NCBI GenBank assembly: GCA_024734495.1 | Contig: JALMQS010000820.1 | Coordinates: 775,712-839,711, forward strand | Direction: 5' to 3' | DNA length: 64,000 nucleotides | DNA from: Forficula auricularia | Taxonomy: Eukaryota > Arthropoda > Insecta > Dermaptera > Forficulidae | Position numbers and translations under genes: made by a program | Notes under the pieces: generated by a model | Database searches by the model: none | Seen by the model: only the letters and a program-made list of their open reading frames with translations | Told to the model about the DNA's origin: nothing | Part shown: positions 54,196 through 64,000 of the stretch, in pieces | Layout of the letters: the number at the start of each line of letters is the position of its first letter | Position numbering within the stretch: the first letter of the stretch is position 1

Positions 54196-54215
54196 AATAA
54201 AATCAATATAAATAA
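54196..54215 (+). terminator. Polyadenylation signals of the exon-like sequence
   Basis: Two AATAAA hexamers lie about 90-110 bases after the stop at 54104, after a G-run in the 3' UTR. Confidence 0.4.
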
Positions 54216-54249
54216 AACCTAAAATACCTAATTTTATTTACTGTAGTAT

Positions 54250-54720
54250 CCAGTGGCGCAACCAGGATTTTGTCCTGGGGGTTAATAATTAATTAATAAT
54301 AAATAAGTTTTTTACATCAAAATTCGGACTTTTCCATATTAAATTCAAAATTTCTATAAAACCATGCATATTTTACATATCAAATTATAGCTTTTTACCT
54401 GAAAACATTTCTAGAAAGTACAAAATGTTAATCTTGAAAGGTTTTATTTAATGAGCTGAAAATTGGTACGCAAATAGAATAGAATGGACCAAGTTTAAGA
54501 TTCTACCTGAAAACGTTTTGTGGAAGTACAAAATGCCAATCTTGGAACGTTAGAGTTAATGAGTTGAAAATTGGTTCGCAAATATCTTACAATGCACTAA
54601 ATTTTAGCTTTAATCTGAAACCGTTTCCTGAGAGTTAAATTAAATTAAAACTTTTTCTTAACTATACTATTTTCTATTTTTTCAAATGTTTATTAATAAA
54701 TTGTAATGTTAACATATATA
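54250..54720. other. Possible hAT left end and AT-rich sequence
   Basis: CAGTGGCGCAACCAGG at 54251 followed by GTCCTGGGGG looks like a hAT terminus, but no right end is found. Two AAAATG..AATCTTGAA(C/A)G blocks (54420, 54528) form a diverged direct repeat of about 110 bp. Confidence 0.4.
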
Positions 54721-55570
54721 TATTAGGGTGGGTCAAAAAAATCCATTATTTTTTTTTTACAAGTGACACGGAAAAATGGGTTGCTAGACACCTTAAAAAA
54801 ATTATTTCTAAATATGAGCTCTTACTTTTAATAGGAAGATCCTCCGCATCGCAGTTTCTTATTTTTTTCTCAGTCCAATAGAAAAAAAATCATACCTCAT
54901 CATTAATTGATTGTACAGAAAAATGTTTTTAAGGAATTTCGTAGGACATTCAATGATCTACAAAAAAAGTATCTCATATTTTTTCCGTAAACCTCACCAT
55001 TTGAAAGATATTAAAGATTTAAGTTTGAATATTTTAAGACAAATTTCATTTTTGTTTATGAATTTTATAACTCGACAATAAATGGCTATTATAAAATTCT
55101 CAATATAAATTTTTATAGAAAATTAACTGCTCTATAAAAAGGGTGTCTTATGTTTTGGCGATTAAATTAAGCGTTCAAAAGATATTCATCATCAAACTTT
55201 CATTGGTAAAGATTTTAAGAGTTTTTGATTAGATATTCGAAAAATTTCAATTTAACTTATGAATTTCATACAAATTTCATTTTTTGTCATTAATATAAGT
55301 ATTATTTGAGTTTTATTTTCAAAATTTTTGAAATTTTTTTTTCAATTATTCTAAACATTTTATTTTCAATCATTAGAACGATCATTTTGTAAAACATAAA
55401 ATTAAATAAGATTTGTTTCCAAGTTATATAAAAAAGCCATTTGTATTTATTTGTAAACACACCTGTAATGTTATGACTTAGACACCTGTTAATTAAATAC
55501 AAACAAAAAATTCCTAATTTTAATATAATATATTAATATTTGCTATAACCTATTAGTTGGTTTTAAAATT
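54720..55570. repeat. Probable MITE starting TAGGGTGGGTCAAAAAAA
   Basis: TATATATATTAGGGTGGGTC at 54714-54733 is a typical TA-flanked terminus, followed by AT-rich sequence; the right end is not identified. No gene up to 55570. Confidence 0.4.
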
Positions 55571-55849
55571 AAACGAGAGCGATTTCAATACTTTACCCAT
55601 GCTTTGCATTGGATAAAGTAAAAACCAATTAAAAATAAAAGATAATTGAAAAAAATGTAAACAAACATTTTTATTGAGATTTTCATCTATCAATAATTAC
55701 TTTGATTAAGAAAAGATCAATTAAGATGAAATTTGTCGAGGTTCAGACCTAGCCAGATCGTTTTCTCATCTTCAAAACTTGTTAATAGAGTTGGTTTCAT
55801 CAAAATCGGTAGAGCCTTTTTCAAAATAGAACTAAGATACACATATATA

Positions 55850-56480
55850 AGCTGACGTGTTCTGATGTGTCCATCCACTTTACCATACAACATGGCCCCT
55901 AAAATTATTTATAATCATGTAGGGGGGGGGGGGTTAGTTTTTACAATTTTATACTTCTGGGGTCCCACTGATTATGTATACAAAATTTGGTTGAGTTTGG
56001 TAAATGGCCAAGACTTTCTTTTTTTGACCCTACACCCCCCCCCCTCCCCCCATTTTGGGCTGTTAGTTTTTGCATTTTTAGATTTCTGGGGTCCCACTGA
56101 TTATGTATACAAAATTTGGTTGAGTTTGCTCAAACGGCCTAGATTTTTAATTTTTAACCCCCCTCCACCCCCTTTAATTTTTGGGTCGATTGCACCAAAA
56201 TCGACTAAAACTACGTGTGAAATTTCGTTTCGAAATTCACACTAGTTTTTGAGCTAGCTCATCCACAAAAATTTGGTAACGCACAGACTAACAAACTAAC
56301 TAACAGACATTTGATAAAACAATTATTATCTCAAAAAATATAATTTTTTCGATGTTCACTTATTAGGTCTTTTTTGTAGACCGAAATGACATGGTTTCGC
56401 TCAATTTTTTTAATCAAAATAATTTCAGCCGTTTTTGAGATATTTCGAAAAAAAGAAGGAAAAAAACACTAAAGTTTAAG
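55850..56480 (+). repeat. Poly-C-box repeat family A (copy 2)
   Basis: Same order as 2640-3420: GCTGACGTGTTCTGATGTG, two CTGATTATGTATACAAAATT blocks separated by C-runs, TAAAACTACGTGTGAAATTT, AAAATATAATTTTTTCGATG and AATTTCAGCCGTTTTTGAGA. The 126-codon frame 55865-56245 arises because both sub-blocks are 3n in length; it has no known domain. Confidence 0.78.
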
Positions 56481-56621
56481 GAAAGCGGTGTTGGTTTGTA
56501 GTGAAACATATTAAACACAGGAATTATTTAACGGATTATAGTGGTGTTTCACAAAGTGGAAATAAAATTAAAAAATTAAAAAATCTTTTAAATTATTTTG
56601 GAGATTTTTTTTTTATTTATC

Positions 56622-56672
56622 TCTATACATATTTCGGGCTATGAACACTTCATCAGGAGGTTTAACAGAAAA
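56622..56672 (-). ncRNA. Decayed hammerhead-like motif
   Basis: Minus strand: CCTGATGAAGTGTTCATAGC then CCGAAATATG. Core CTGATGA is intact, stem II is weak, stem III region resembles 50378-50388. It interrupts a family A terminus (TTTCATGCACGATTACAATA at 56678). Confidence 0.35.
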
Positions 56673-56699
56673 CTTTTTTCATGCACGATTACAATACTT

Positions 56700-57250
56700 G
56701 ACCATACCCTGTATGGTAAAGTAATAAATATATCTATATATAAAAAAGCCATTGTCAGACAGTACCTGTGGCGCTTTAGCGTACGATGTGGGAGAAAAAG
56801 CAACTAATAGTTAGATTTTCAAATAAAATATCTCTATATATTAATATATTCCTTTATATAGCTTAGAATATTAGATTTACGGCGTGTCTGATTTGAAATT
56901 TTAGTAGACAAATTTATTAATTTTAAATATATTATATATTAATATATATTTAATTTTTTGGAAATAATTCATACCGCGAAAATTAATTTTTTTTTTTAAT
57001 ATAAGAAAAATATAAATTCTTAAAATTTTAGTAGACAAATTAATTTTAAAATATATATACTATATATTAGGTATATATTTTTAATTTATAATATAAGTTT
57101 TAATGAGATATGATTTAATATGGGATAATGAGATTAATTCTTAATTTATTACTGCGCGGGTCATTTGAAATTTTAGTAGATAAATTAATTTTAAAATTAT
57201 TATATATAATTAATTTAGAGACACTTTTTAGATAAATTTAAATATTGAAA
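56700..57250. other. AT-rich spacer
   Basis: Three diverged copies of GAAATTTTAGTAGA.AAATTAATTT (56898, 57023, 57170) form a loose tandem repeat of about 130 bp. No gene. Confidence 0.5.
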
Positions 57251-57256
57251 TGTATT

Positions 57257-57491
57257 TTTTTGCAACGAAATTTTCTCTGGAGAGAGACGGACTGGTAGAA
57301 ATTTTAATTGAATGTAATGGAAGGCAGCCCAGAGGTAGTGAGGAAAGAAAAAATTAACACATATAAAATAAGGTGTAATTTATTGGAATCCTTCCTCCTT
57401 TCCTTTCAAACCGACGTTTCGGAGGATTTTTCCCTCCTTCTTCATTTTTTTTCTTTCCTCACTTCCTCTGGGCTGCCTTCCATTACATTCA
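57257..57491. mobile_element. Ribozyme-family palindrome with 13-bp TSD
   Basis: Inverted arms AATTGAATGTAATGGAAGGC / GGCTGCCTTCCATTACATTC with GTGAGGAAAGAAAA inside. Direct repeats ATTGAAATGTATT at 57244-57256 and 57492-57504. One hammerhead motif is on the minus strand. Confidence 0.62.
57404..57445 (-). ncRNA. Hammerhead-like motif, stem I lost
   Basis: Minus strand: ATGAAGA core (first C changed to A), perfect stem II GGAGG/CCTCC, GAAACGTC and GGTTTGAAA. The 5' strand of stem I is replaced by an A-run. Confidence 0.5.
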
Positions 57492-57499
57492 ATTGAAAT

Positions 57500-58000
57500 G
57501 TATTATTAAAAAAGAAATAGGTTTCCAACCGATCGGGAACTTCGAGAGAAATGGTTGCATGCTCTAATAAAGTATTTATAAAGCATTTAATGATATTTTT
57601 CATCTTTCTTTGATCAATATTCATTATTCAAACAAATATTTTTTTCAAAACATATAATTACGGACAGCTAATAATCACATCTCGAGACGCTGCCCGCCAG
57701 GGCCACCAGCCCAGGCACGCCAGGTACTGCTCGTATATATATAGTAGATATAAATTATTTTATAAAATGTTCCAAACTTTTCGGGAAGAATTCCGATTTA
57801 ACCTACATCCAGTCGGGTTTATTGAACTTTAGAGAGATATAATATTTATAATTAAAAAGACTGATGATGAATGTTTTTTTTTTCCTAAATACAAAACTTT
57901 CTCCTTTTCTGTAGGTCACGTTATTTTAATGTTTTCTCTCTTTCCCGATTAAAAGACATGACAAGTTTACCTTTAAATAATAAATCTATGGGAGTTCTGG
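57500..58000. other. AT-rich sequence with a small GC-rich patch
   Basis: 57680-57735 (GCCCGCCAGGGCCACCAGCC) is GC-rich and precedes TATATATATAGTAG, reminiscent of the 24271-25103 repeat. No gene. Confidence 0.35.
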
Positions 58001-58059
58001 AGGGGTCTAATAGGAGAGATAGCCATGACCGTGTACTCATGACGTATCCGTGACGGCTC

Positions 58060-58234
58060 GAGCGCCGAGGCCGAATTAGGATCGCGTTTTTTCGCCGGCC
58101 GGTCACTTCTCAGTTGGCATGTGGTCTCTTAAGGCAGCTGAGCTCCTTTAGAGCTGAATAGAATAGTAAGACAGGTAACAGAAACACTCTCCTCGGAGGA
58201 ATTGCCAAGAAAACGACAGACAAAGGAAAAAAAC
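58060..58234 (+). promoter_or_regulatory. Candidate core promoter and 5' UTR
   Basis: A CpG-containing, repeat-free stretch (GGCTCGAGCGCCGAGGCCG, TTCGCCGGCCGG) leads to TCAGTT at 58110-58115, which matches the arthropod initiator consensus. A GC-balanced leader runs to the ATG at 58235. No TATA box at -30. Confidence 0.35.
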
Positions 58235-58251
58235 ATGGACGAAAAGTCAAA
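58235..58251 (+). CDS. Candidate first coding exon (MDEKSK)
   Basis: AACATGGACGAAAAGTCAAA followed by the strong donor GTGAGT at 58252. Only the first codons lie in this exon; the next exon is not seen and intron 1 would contain the LINE at 58310-58960. Support is the promoter-like context plus the donor. Confidence 0.33.
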
Positions 58252-58309
58252 GTGAGTTTGCTTCATTTATCAATTAACAATCATTATACAATTTGGGTTA
58301 AATTGAAAG

Positions 58310-58960
58310 TGTTTTTCAAAGCATATAAGGGTTTTAAGAGTTGAGGGGAAATAACGAATAGATTTCAGGAACCAAGTTATTTAGGTAGAGGTGATCATAG
58401 AAAAAAAATTCGTAAGCCAAGATTCTTGAAAAATATCGGTTTACATTCATTTGTAGGATCTGGCATTGATTTGTAGAACACTGTCTGTTACTACTTGGGA
58501 TTATAGTCCTCTGCCTCCTATGATTAAATCAATTATAAATTTTGTTAAGTCCTAATGTCCTAGAGTTGTGCAAAATTTTATTTAGTTCTCACAATCAGAG
58601 ATTACCTGAGGTAGAGAGGTCATAGAATCCTTGTTAAGGTTTTGACCAGGTTTCCTTAACAACTTATGGCAAATGTCGGGATGGCTAATGCGTCGTTTGC
58701 TCCTGGTATCGGATTTTTGCGCGGAATTATTTAAATTACATTATGTCTTTTGATGGAAATCTATGATCATGTTATATGTTAATGAACATATTTTTTTTTC
58801 TTTTTCTTGTTTGCTAATTGTTAATTTTTTTTAATTGATTTGTATTTATGTTTATTAATTTCTGTAGTTAATTTGTATTGATGTTTTGTTGACCTATCCA
58901 CCGAGGACTTGTGCATCTAAGCAGGTCGAGTAATAAAGATTTATTTATTTATTTATTTAT
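58310..58960 (+). pseudogene. LINE 3' end (family 2), plus strand
   Basis: Same region as 14217-14890. Broken frames read FKAYKGFKS, ITNRFQEPNYLGR, RKPRFLKNIGLHSFVGSGID and TTWDYSPLPPMIKSIINF. After a 3' UTR with ACCTATCCACCGAGGACTTG it ends in a (TTTA)n tail (58938-58960). 5'-truncated and mutated. Confidence 0.78.
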
Positions 58961-59129
58961 ATATAAATGGGGGCAATTCCACACCAAAACGGATAGATTA
59001 AAAAATGTAATTTTTGATTTGCTTGATTTCTTGACAATGGACCAAATTAGAAAGTACACACAATTTCATAAAAATTATTTAAATTATAAAAAAAAAAAAA
59101 AAATAAAGATTCATATTTTTATAGTGTAT

Positions 59130-59510
59130 GGTCAAGTATTGTAATCGTGAATGAAAAGTGTTTTTTTTTGCTTCTTTTTTCGAAATATCTCAAAAACGGC
59201 TGAAACAATTTTGATTAAAAAAATTAGCCGAAACCATGGTATTTCGGTCTACAAAAAAGTTCTAATAAGTAAACATCGAAAAAATTATATTTTTCGAGAT
59301 AATAACTGTTTTGTCAAAATGTCTGTTGGTTAGTACGTGCGTTACCAAATTTTGTGGACGAGCTAGCTCAAAAACTAGTCTTAATATCAAAACCAAATTT
59401 CTCAAGTAGTTTTTGTTCATTAAGATTAAGAGGGGATTAAATTTTGGTTCATATCGACCCAAAATTAAGGGGAGGAGGGGGGGGGGCTAAAATTTAAAAT
59501 TATAATATTT
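59130..59510 (-). repeat. Poly-C-box repeat family A (inverted copy)
   Basis: Reverse complement of the right half of 55850-56480: TCAAGTATTGTAATCGTG terminus, AAATATCTCAAAAACGGCTG, GTAGTTTTTGTTCATTAAG and a G-rich run at 59468-59487. Confidence 0.75.
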
Positions 59511-59514
59511 TCAA

Positions 59515-60000
59515 ACTAAAATAAACTGCAACGGATCGTTGCTAAACTTTATCCAAATTCATTTGAAATATTAATATGTTTGTTCCTTTATTATTAATCA
59601 GATATCACTTGCAATTTGTAGTTCATGTTGACATTAATTAAAAATAATTCTGATTTAATAGTCGAGGAATAACCATTCTACATTGGATTTTTGACATTTC
59701 GGTTATTATTGTTACCATTGCTGAAGACATGGAGGAATCGACTTAAAATCAAAAATAGCCATCGATTCTCATCTAATACTTGAGGAATAACAATTCTACA
59801 TTATGTTTTTGACGTTTCGATTATTATTGGTAACCATTGCTGAAGACATGGAGGAATCGACTTAAAATCAAAAATAACGATCGATTCTCATCTAACTATA
59901 GGAATAACCTTATTGCATTCCATTTTTGATGTTTTGACTATTAATGACAACCTCTACTGAAAACGTGGAAGAATCGACTTAAAATCAAAAAGACTAAATT
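59515..60000. repeat. Three tandem units of about 119 bp
   Basis: The block GGAATCGACTTAAAATCAAA recurs at about 59733, 59852 and 59970; each unit also has TTATTATTG.TAACCATTG and CTGAAGACATGG. The reverse complement is found once to twice at 1850-2275. Read on the minus strand each unit contains a GGTTA/TAACC hairpin followed by GAAACGTC, the 3' half of a hammerhead. Confidence 0.75.
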
Positions 60001-60044
60001 ATTTTTTGGTAAACAACTCAACCTATGGACTCAATTAATAATAA

Positions 60045-60155
60045 TATTAATTGAGTCCATAGGTTCCGTAGTCTTTACCTGAGGACCCTTTGAAGTCCCG
60101 CTTGGCGCGAGAGCGATTACAATACTTTACCCATGCTTCGCATTGGATAAAGTAA
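60045..60155. repeat. Dispersed repeat fragment with GATAAAGTAAAA terminus
   Basis: Same as 817-922 (CCGTAGTCTTTACCTGAGGA, ATGCTTCGCATTGGATAAAG). Confidence 0.75.
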
Positions 60156-60164
60156 AAACAAGAA

Positions 60165-60310
60165 CACTAAAAATGAAAAAACAAACCGCCCGAAATTGGG
60201 GGGGCGGGGGGGTCAAAAAATGAAAATCTAGGCTCTTGTACCAAACTCAACCAGAAGTGTATGGTAATCAAGTGTATGGCCACATCAGAACGTGTCAATT
60301 TATTTTTCTT
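60165..60310. repeat. Family A fragment
   Basis: G-rich box, AATGAAAATCTAGGCTCTTG and the boundary phrase GTGTATGGCCACATCAGAAC, as in 35620-35632 joined to 37651-37690. Confidence 0.6.
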
Positions 60311-60500
60311 TAAAGTTCATAGAAAAAACAAAACAATTGTCTAATTTGGTTCATTTTTCAAGAAGTTAAAATAAATAAAAAAAAAAATTATCTTTATCGT
60401 TTTATCGAAAAAATTTGAAAATGTACCTAGACAAAAAGAAATTTCAAGAAATCAAGTAATTTCAAAAATAAAATTTTGGTGTGGAATGCACCATTATATG

Positions 60501-60705
60501 CAGTGCCGTAACTAGGGTGGTGCCCAGGCACAGGGCAGACCCTGGAGGGGCGCAGAAATGACCAGACCAGGACGAATAAACGTTTTTTTTTTTTTACCTA
60601 ATTTATATATATTTATTCAAAATTCTACCAAGTACCTATACTTTTTTTTCAAGGGCGCAGTTATAGAAGTTCGCACCGGGTGCAAAAAGGCTAGTTACAG
60701 CACTG
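60501..60705. mobile_element. hAT-type MITE (CAGTGCCGTAACTAG termini)
   Basis: CAGTGCCGTAACTAGG at the left and CTAGTTACAGCACTG at the right are 15-bp inverted repeats with one mismatch. Flanking 8-mers ATTATATG and ACTATATA match only partly. 205 bp, non-coding, with GGGCGCAG patches near both ends. Confidence 0.75.
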
Positions 60706-60719
60706 ACTATATATATAAA

Positions 60720-61070
60720 TAAAAAGCCTCATTGATATCTTTTTATGAATTATATAAATGTTCAAAACGATTACGAAAATGGAAAATAGCAAATTGACTA
60801 GTTTAGACCTTGAAAAAAAATTAAACACACATTATTAGGTATACACTGCCACTTAGTATGGATAATAGGTACTATAAAAAATCAAAAGATATGGTCAACT
60901 ACTAGTTCCAAGATGTTTTGAATTATTGATGTCAGAAGGGTTGTGTCACAACTTCTGGAATTGAACCCAAACGCCAAAGAATGCATTCCCACTATTAGTT
61001 CATTACAAATATAATTATATATTAAAATTAGAAAATTTTTATTATTAGATATAGTTTCTATTGAAAACGG
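60720..61070. other. AT-rich spacer
   Basis: No feature recognised. Confidence 0.4.
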
Positions 61071-61385
61071 AGTGGTAGAACTCAATGGTCAATTGATGAA
61101 AAGGCAGTCCAAGGATAATGAAAACAACAAATTCCGAATAAAATATTTTATTAGAACGTCTCTACGTCTTCAGGGTTTAAAAGAGAGAATGAAAGACCTA
61201 CGTGTAATATTAATCATATTATTTTTAAATCCATCTAATTTTAAAAAAGAGATACTCAAATCTTCGGGTTAATTATTTTAATATTATTTTTAATTGCAAT
61301 TAAGTTCAAAGCTTTGTGCAGATGCCTTAATGATGACCGGAGGGAGTCAAAACGTTGGCGAAAAATGAATTTGAGTTCTTATTAT
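61070..61385. mobile_element. Decayed ribozyme-family element
   Basis: Minus strand at 61085-61190 reads CCCTGAAGACGTAGAGACG, then TTATTCGGAATTTGTTG and the tail CCTTGGACTGCCTTTTCATC. Plus strand at 61330-61365 has AATGATGACCGGAGGGAG and AAAACGTTGGCG. Neither core is complete. Confidence 0.4.
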
Positions 61386-61877
61386 TTTAGTTGTTGCATT
61401 TAATTTTTTTGAAGTTGGTTTTTTTTCTAAAAATTATTTTTGATAATAAAATTCAATTCATAAATAGAGAAATTATCTCGAAACGTTAGCGGGTTCATTT
61501 TAAGATTGTTTTTTTTTTTTTATAAAAGATTTTATTTATTATAATTTCGATTATTTGCAGATAATAGTTGGAGATTTCCGTTATTTTATCATTGATCATT
61601 TCATAAGAACTTGACTAAATTAATAAGGGACCACTCCTTAGGTACCCCCTTTCCAATAAAAGAAAAATCATTGAAATAGGTCTATAAACAAAGAAGTTAT
61701 GCGCGAACATACATTACAAAAAAGGTCCAATACCAAATTTGAAATTTGAACTGAACCCAATGCAAAAAAATCATCGAAATCGGTCCACATGGTAAAGAGA
61801 AATAAATGTTCAAACATAAAAAACAGACATTCCGTTGAATTGATAACCTCCTACTTTTTTCAAAGTCGGTTAAAAAA
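61380..61877. mobile_element. ACCGACTTCAAAAA family (copy 4, right half)
   Basis: Ordered matches to 40690-41443: AATTTTTTTGAAGTTGG, AATTCAATTCATAAATA, AGGTACCCCCTTTCCAATA, AAAAAAGGTCCAATACCA, GAACTGAACCCAATGCAAAA and the terminal AAAGTCGGTTAAAAA. Confidence 0.78.
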
Positions 61878-61879
61878 AT

Positions 61880-62290
61880 ATTAATATATTGCTTTCAAGT
61901 AAAGGAAGAAACTACCGAGCAAAGTGCGATCCGCCAGGTACTATATATTAGATTCAGAGCTCTTTATATGCGAGTCCGACTCGCATTTGGCCTGATCTTA
62001 GGACTGTTTACTCTATAATTGATGGTAATGAAGTGTTAAAAGGGCACTTCATTTGAACATATTAATGGTTCGTGGTTAGACAAATAAAGCCAATGAATCG
62101 CTAACTGATACACTTAGCGAAAATTGGGAATTGATGGAAATTTTCCATTAATTTCCAATTAATTAGCCGAGAATTATTTCTCCATTAACGATTCTGTCAT
62201 GAATTATGCACGAGAAATAATCAAATCTTAGCATCGTTATAAAATGTTTTAGAATGATTTGATAATAAATAGAGGTAAAAGATTAATTTT
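61880..62290. other. Unique AT-rich stretch
   Basis: 62050-62230 contains clustered ATTA/TAAT words (AATTAGCCGAGAATTATTTC) as in homeodomain-binding regions; could be regulatory, nothing demonstrable. Confidence 0.3.
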
Positions 62291-62291
62291 T

Positions 62292-63220
62292 TTTTTAATG
62301 CAATCGAATGCAAGAAGGGGTGCACCAGAGCACAAGAAGCAGCTCCTATGGATCTCGAAAGACCCTTGCATTACCGAAGAGAAGGGAAAGTTGATTAAGT
62401 GAGACGGTGTAGACGTAGGTGTCTATGCACCCCGGTTTTGAAGGTTTGAAGATTTTAGGTGCTGGGAAAGATGGAGGCTGGGAGAGAGTTCCAGTTCCTT
62501 GAAGTCATGGGGATATATGTATTCGCGAATGAAGTGGTCCGGCCCTTTTCCAATTTGACCGCGAAAGAGTTTTGGGAGTCGGCAAAACGCGTGCTACGTG
62601 CAAAGCATGCTTTGGGGGGAATTATTGATTTTATCTCATTAGAGCACCTGCCGTGATAGTATCTATAGAAAAGGGAAAGGGCAGAGACATTTCTTCGATG
62701 AGCCAGCGAGTCGAGGGAGTCGGTGAGGGTAGAATCGTTAATTAGCCTGACGGCTCGTTTCTGAATTGCATCCAGGGTAGCAAGAGAATATTTTGAGGCT
62801 CCTCTCCATAGATGAGAGCCGTATTCGAGACAGGGGCGGATTTGGGCCTTGTAGATGGTGAGAAGTTGTGGGGGTTTGTAAAATCGCTTGGACCTGAATA
62901 AGAAGCCAATCTTCCTTGCTGCAGATTTCGCCACAGAGGAGATGTGTTCATTCCAAGACAGGTCAGATGCGACAGAGACTCCCAACATGGATAGGCTGTC
63001 ACACATTTTCTGGGTATTCGAATTGAAGTGAATATCAGGGAAATCTTTATTTTCGCGCCTAGAAATTAGACAACATTGAGTCTTGTTTGAATTAAAGTTA
63101 ACTAAATTTTGAGAGCCCCATTTATTCAGTTTGTCTAGGTCGAGAGTAATTGAGGAGGCAACATTGATTCGATTATTCGGGAGTGAGGGTTTGCCGTGTA
63201 GAGTGCTATCGTCGGGGTAA
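62292..63220 (-). pseudogene. Jockey/CR1-type LINE, 5'-truncated, minus strand
   Basis: Highly similar to 11897-12836. The long open frame 62455-63006 reads MCDSLSMLGVSVASDLSWNE, then LTIYKAQIRPCLEYGSHLWR, AHRRNVSALSLFYRYYHGRC and MTSRNWNSLPASIFPST. It is intact across the position where the 11641 copy has a frameshift. Upstream the frame continues to a truncated YADD (changed to YPDD at about 63210), where homology stops. The 3' UTR and a T-run (A tail) are at 62292. Confidence 0.88.
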
Positions 63221-63224
63221 TTAA

Positions 63225-64000
63225 AATAACTTGGCGATTGTTAAATACACCATACTCCTCCACCCTTTCAAAGGTTGGAGTAGGTTCACATAGTTTGAAA
63301 ACACGCCAATTTTTTTTGTACACCAAAAAATTGATTTTTTTAAAAAATTAAAATTTTTTTATCTAAATAAGGTCGTATTAGACCCCTCTCATCATTTTGG
63401 GGGACTTATTTTATCCCTATTAATCCCACAAGATCTTAGAGAGAATTTGTGACAAGTTTGTACCTACGAATCAGCTGAAATATTAAATAACATATTAAAA
63501 ATTCTGATTTTTAAACCAACATTGCCTTAATGTCCGAGCAGCCTTAAGGATTTCATCCACCCCCCCCCCCCCCCCCCATTTGGTTTATATTCGCTAAAGA
63601 TTTAATGATTTTTATTTTTTCCCTTCAAAAGCCTCGAGAGAAACTTTGCCAAACTTTTGTGAACTGATTTCAACAAAAACTGACAAAACTTTTTATCTCA
63701 GTATCTATTGAGCTAATGACTATAAAATTAAAAATATAAATTACATAGTAATTTATAGTTTTTAAAATTTAAATTTTCGTTTTGAAATATTTATTAGTTT
63801 TTGAGCAATGATAATGACTATAGACTCGACCACACATTAATAGAAATTTTCAAAAAATCACTGAAAATATTACTTTCATCTAAGTAATTTATTTATTTAT
63901 TTTTTTATCAAAATCGACTGACCACTTTTTGAGAAATTCCAAAAATGTCAAGCAAAAAAATCCACTTTTTTCATCCATGATTTCGTACAATACTTTCTTA
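63225..64000. other. AT-rich end of window
   Basis: A C-run at 63561-63577 and an end phrase TTTTTCATCCATGATTTCGT (63967) that resembles the family A terminus. No gene. Confidence 0.45.

Noticed and set aside
55865..56245. 126-codon plus-strand frame
   Set aside because: Lies wholly in a dispersed repeat; the homologous copy at 2640-3420 does not keep the frame, and poly-C gives poly-proline.
57308..57624. Two opposing frames with similar peptides
   Set aside because: Palindrome arms translate alike on both strands; the segment is a ribozyme-family element.
1..64000. CRISPR array, prokaryotic operon, rRNA genes
   Set aside because: No regularly spaced short direct repeats with unique spacers, no Shine-Dalgarno-led gene strings and no rRNA signature; the sequence is eukaryotic in character.

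Overview
The window looks like a gene-poor, AT-rich (roughly 70 % A+T by eye) stretch of an arthropod genome, probably an insect. It has no operons or bacterial-style coding density, and long open frames are rare. It has spliceosomal GT/AG signals, polyadenylation signals and a very high density of non-LTR retrotransposons, cut-and-paste transposon relics and MITEs. No complete host gene is present. Host sequence is limited to weak candidates: first exons with donor sites at 48322-48383 and 58235-58251 (the latter behind an arthropod-type TCAGTT initiator), a possible multi-exon remnant at 44860-45380, and a 3' terminal exon or pseudogene at 53745-54215.

Autonomous-element relics are: a 5'-truncated Jockey/CR1-type LINE at 11641-12836 with relatives at 62292-63220, 34527-35262 and 39771-39868; an RTE-like reverse transcriptase pseudogene at 45690-46790; a second LINE family whose 3' ends lie at 14217-15140 and 58310-58960; short A-tailed retroposons at 32790-33290 and 51838-52070; a tRNA-derived SINE at 45388-45571; and mariner-type transposase relics at 12988-14010 and 30765-31195. 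hAT-type elements with 8-bp target duplications sit at 7257-7619, 10999-11225, 22463-23046, 35633-37650 and 35940-36223. A set of MITEs bounded by TTAA followed by GG lies at 16568-17171, 20346-20923, 17836-18516 and 28973-30010. Many other inverted-repeat elements are nested in each other.

The most interesting system is a group of small retroelements that appear to carry hammerhead ribozymes. At least eight motifs have a CUGANGA core, a stem II hairpin, GAAA, a very short stem III and a matching stem I (for example 7956-8019, 16524-16564, 26598-26646, 29581-29624, 52774-52830). They occur as a tandem dimer flanked by a 15-bp duplication (7866-8288) and as head-to-head palindromes flanked by 10-13-bp duplications (16351-17250, 26446-26749, 29479-29791, 52701-53029, 57257-57491). 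One 120-bp insertion (39431-39550) starts within 6 nt of the predicted ribozyme cleavage point and has a 15-bp duplication and an empty paralogous site in the same window. This resembles retrozymes or Penelope-like element ends. No Penelope-type polymerase is seen here, so these would be non-autonomous.

Layout: 1-6300 dispersed inverted-repeat families; 6700-8300 repeat, hAT MITE and ribozyme dimer; 8300-11230 hAT-like relics and unique DNA; 11640-15140 LINEs and mariner; 15170-17250 an odd block plus a ribozyme palindrome carrying a nested MITE; 17800-23100 MITEs; 23400-28400 ribozyme palindromes, a GC-rich repeat and nested hAT; 28970-33300 TTAA element, mariner and A-tailed retroposons; 33300-39900 LINE, nested hAT and palindromic MITEs; 40360-43600 ACCGACTTC family; 44400-46800 candidate exons, SINE and RTE; 47460-47720 decamer minisatellite; 48300-51500 the most unique-looking stretch; 51800-57500 retroposon, ribozyme palindromes, terminal exon and repeats; 57700-58960 candidate promoter and first exon plus LINE; 59100-64000 repeats and LINE.
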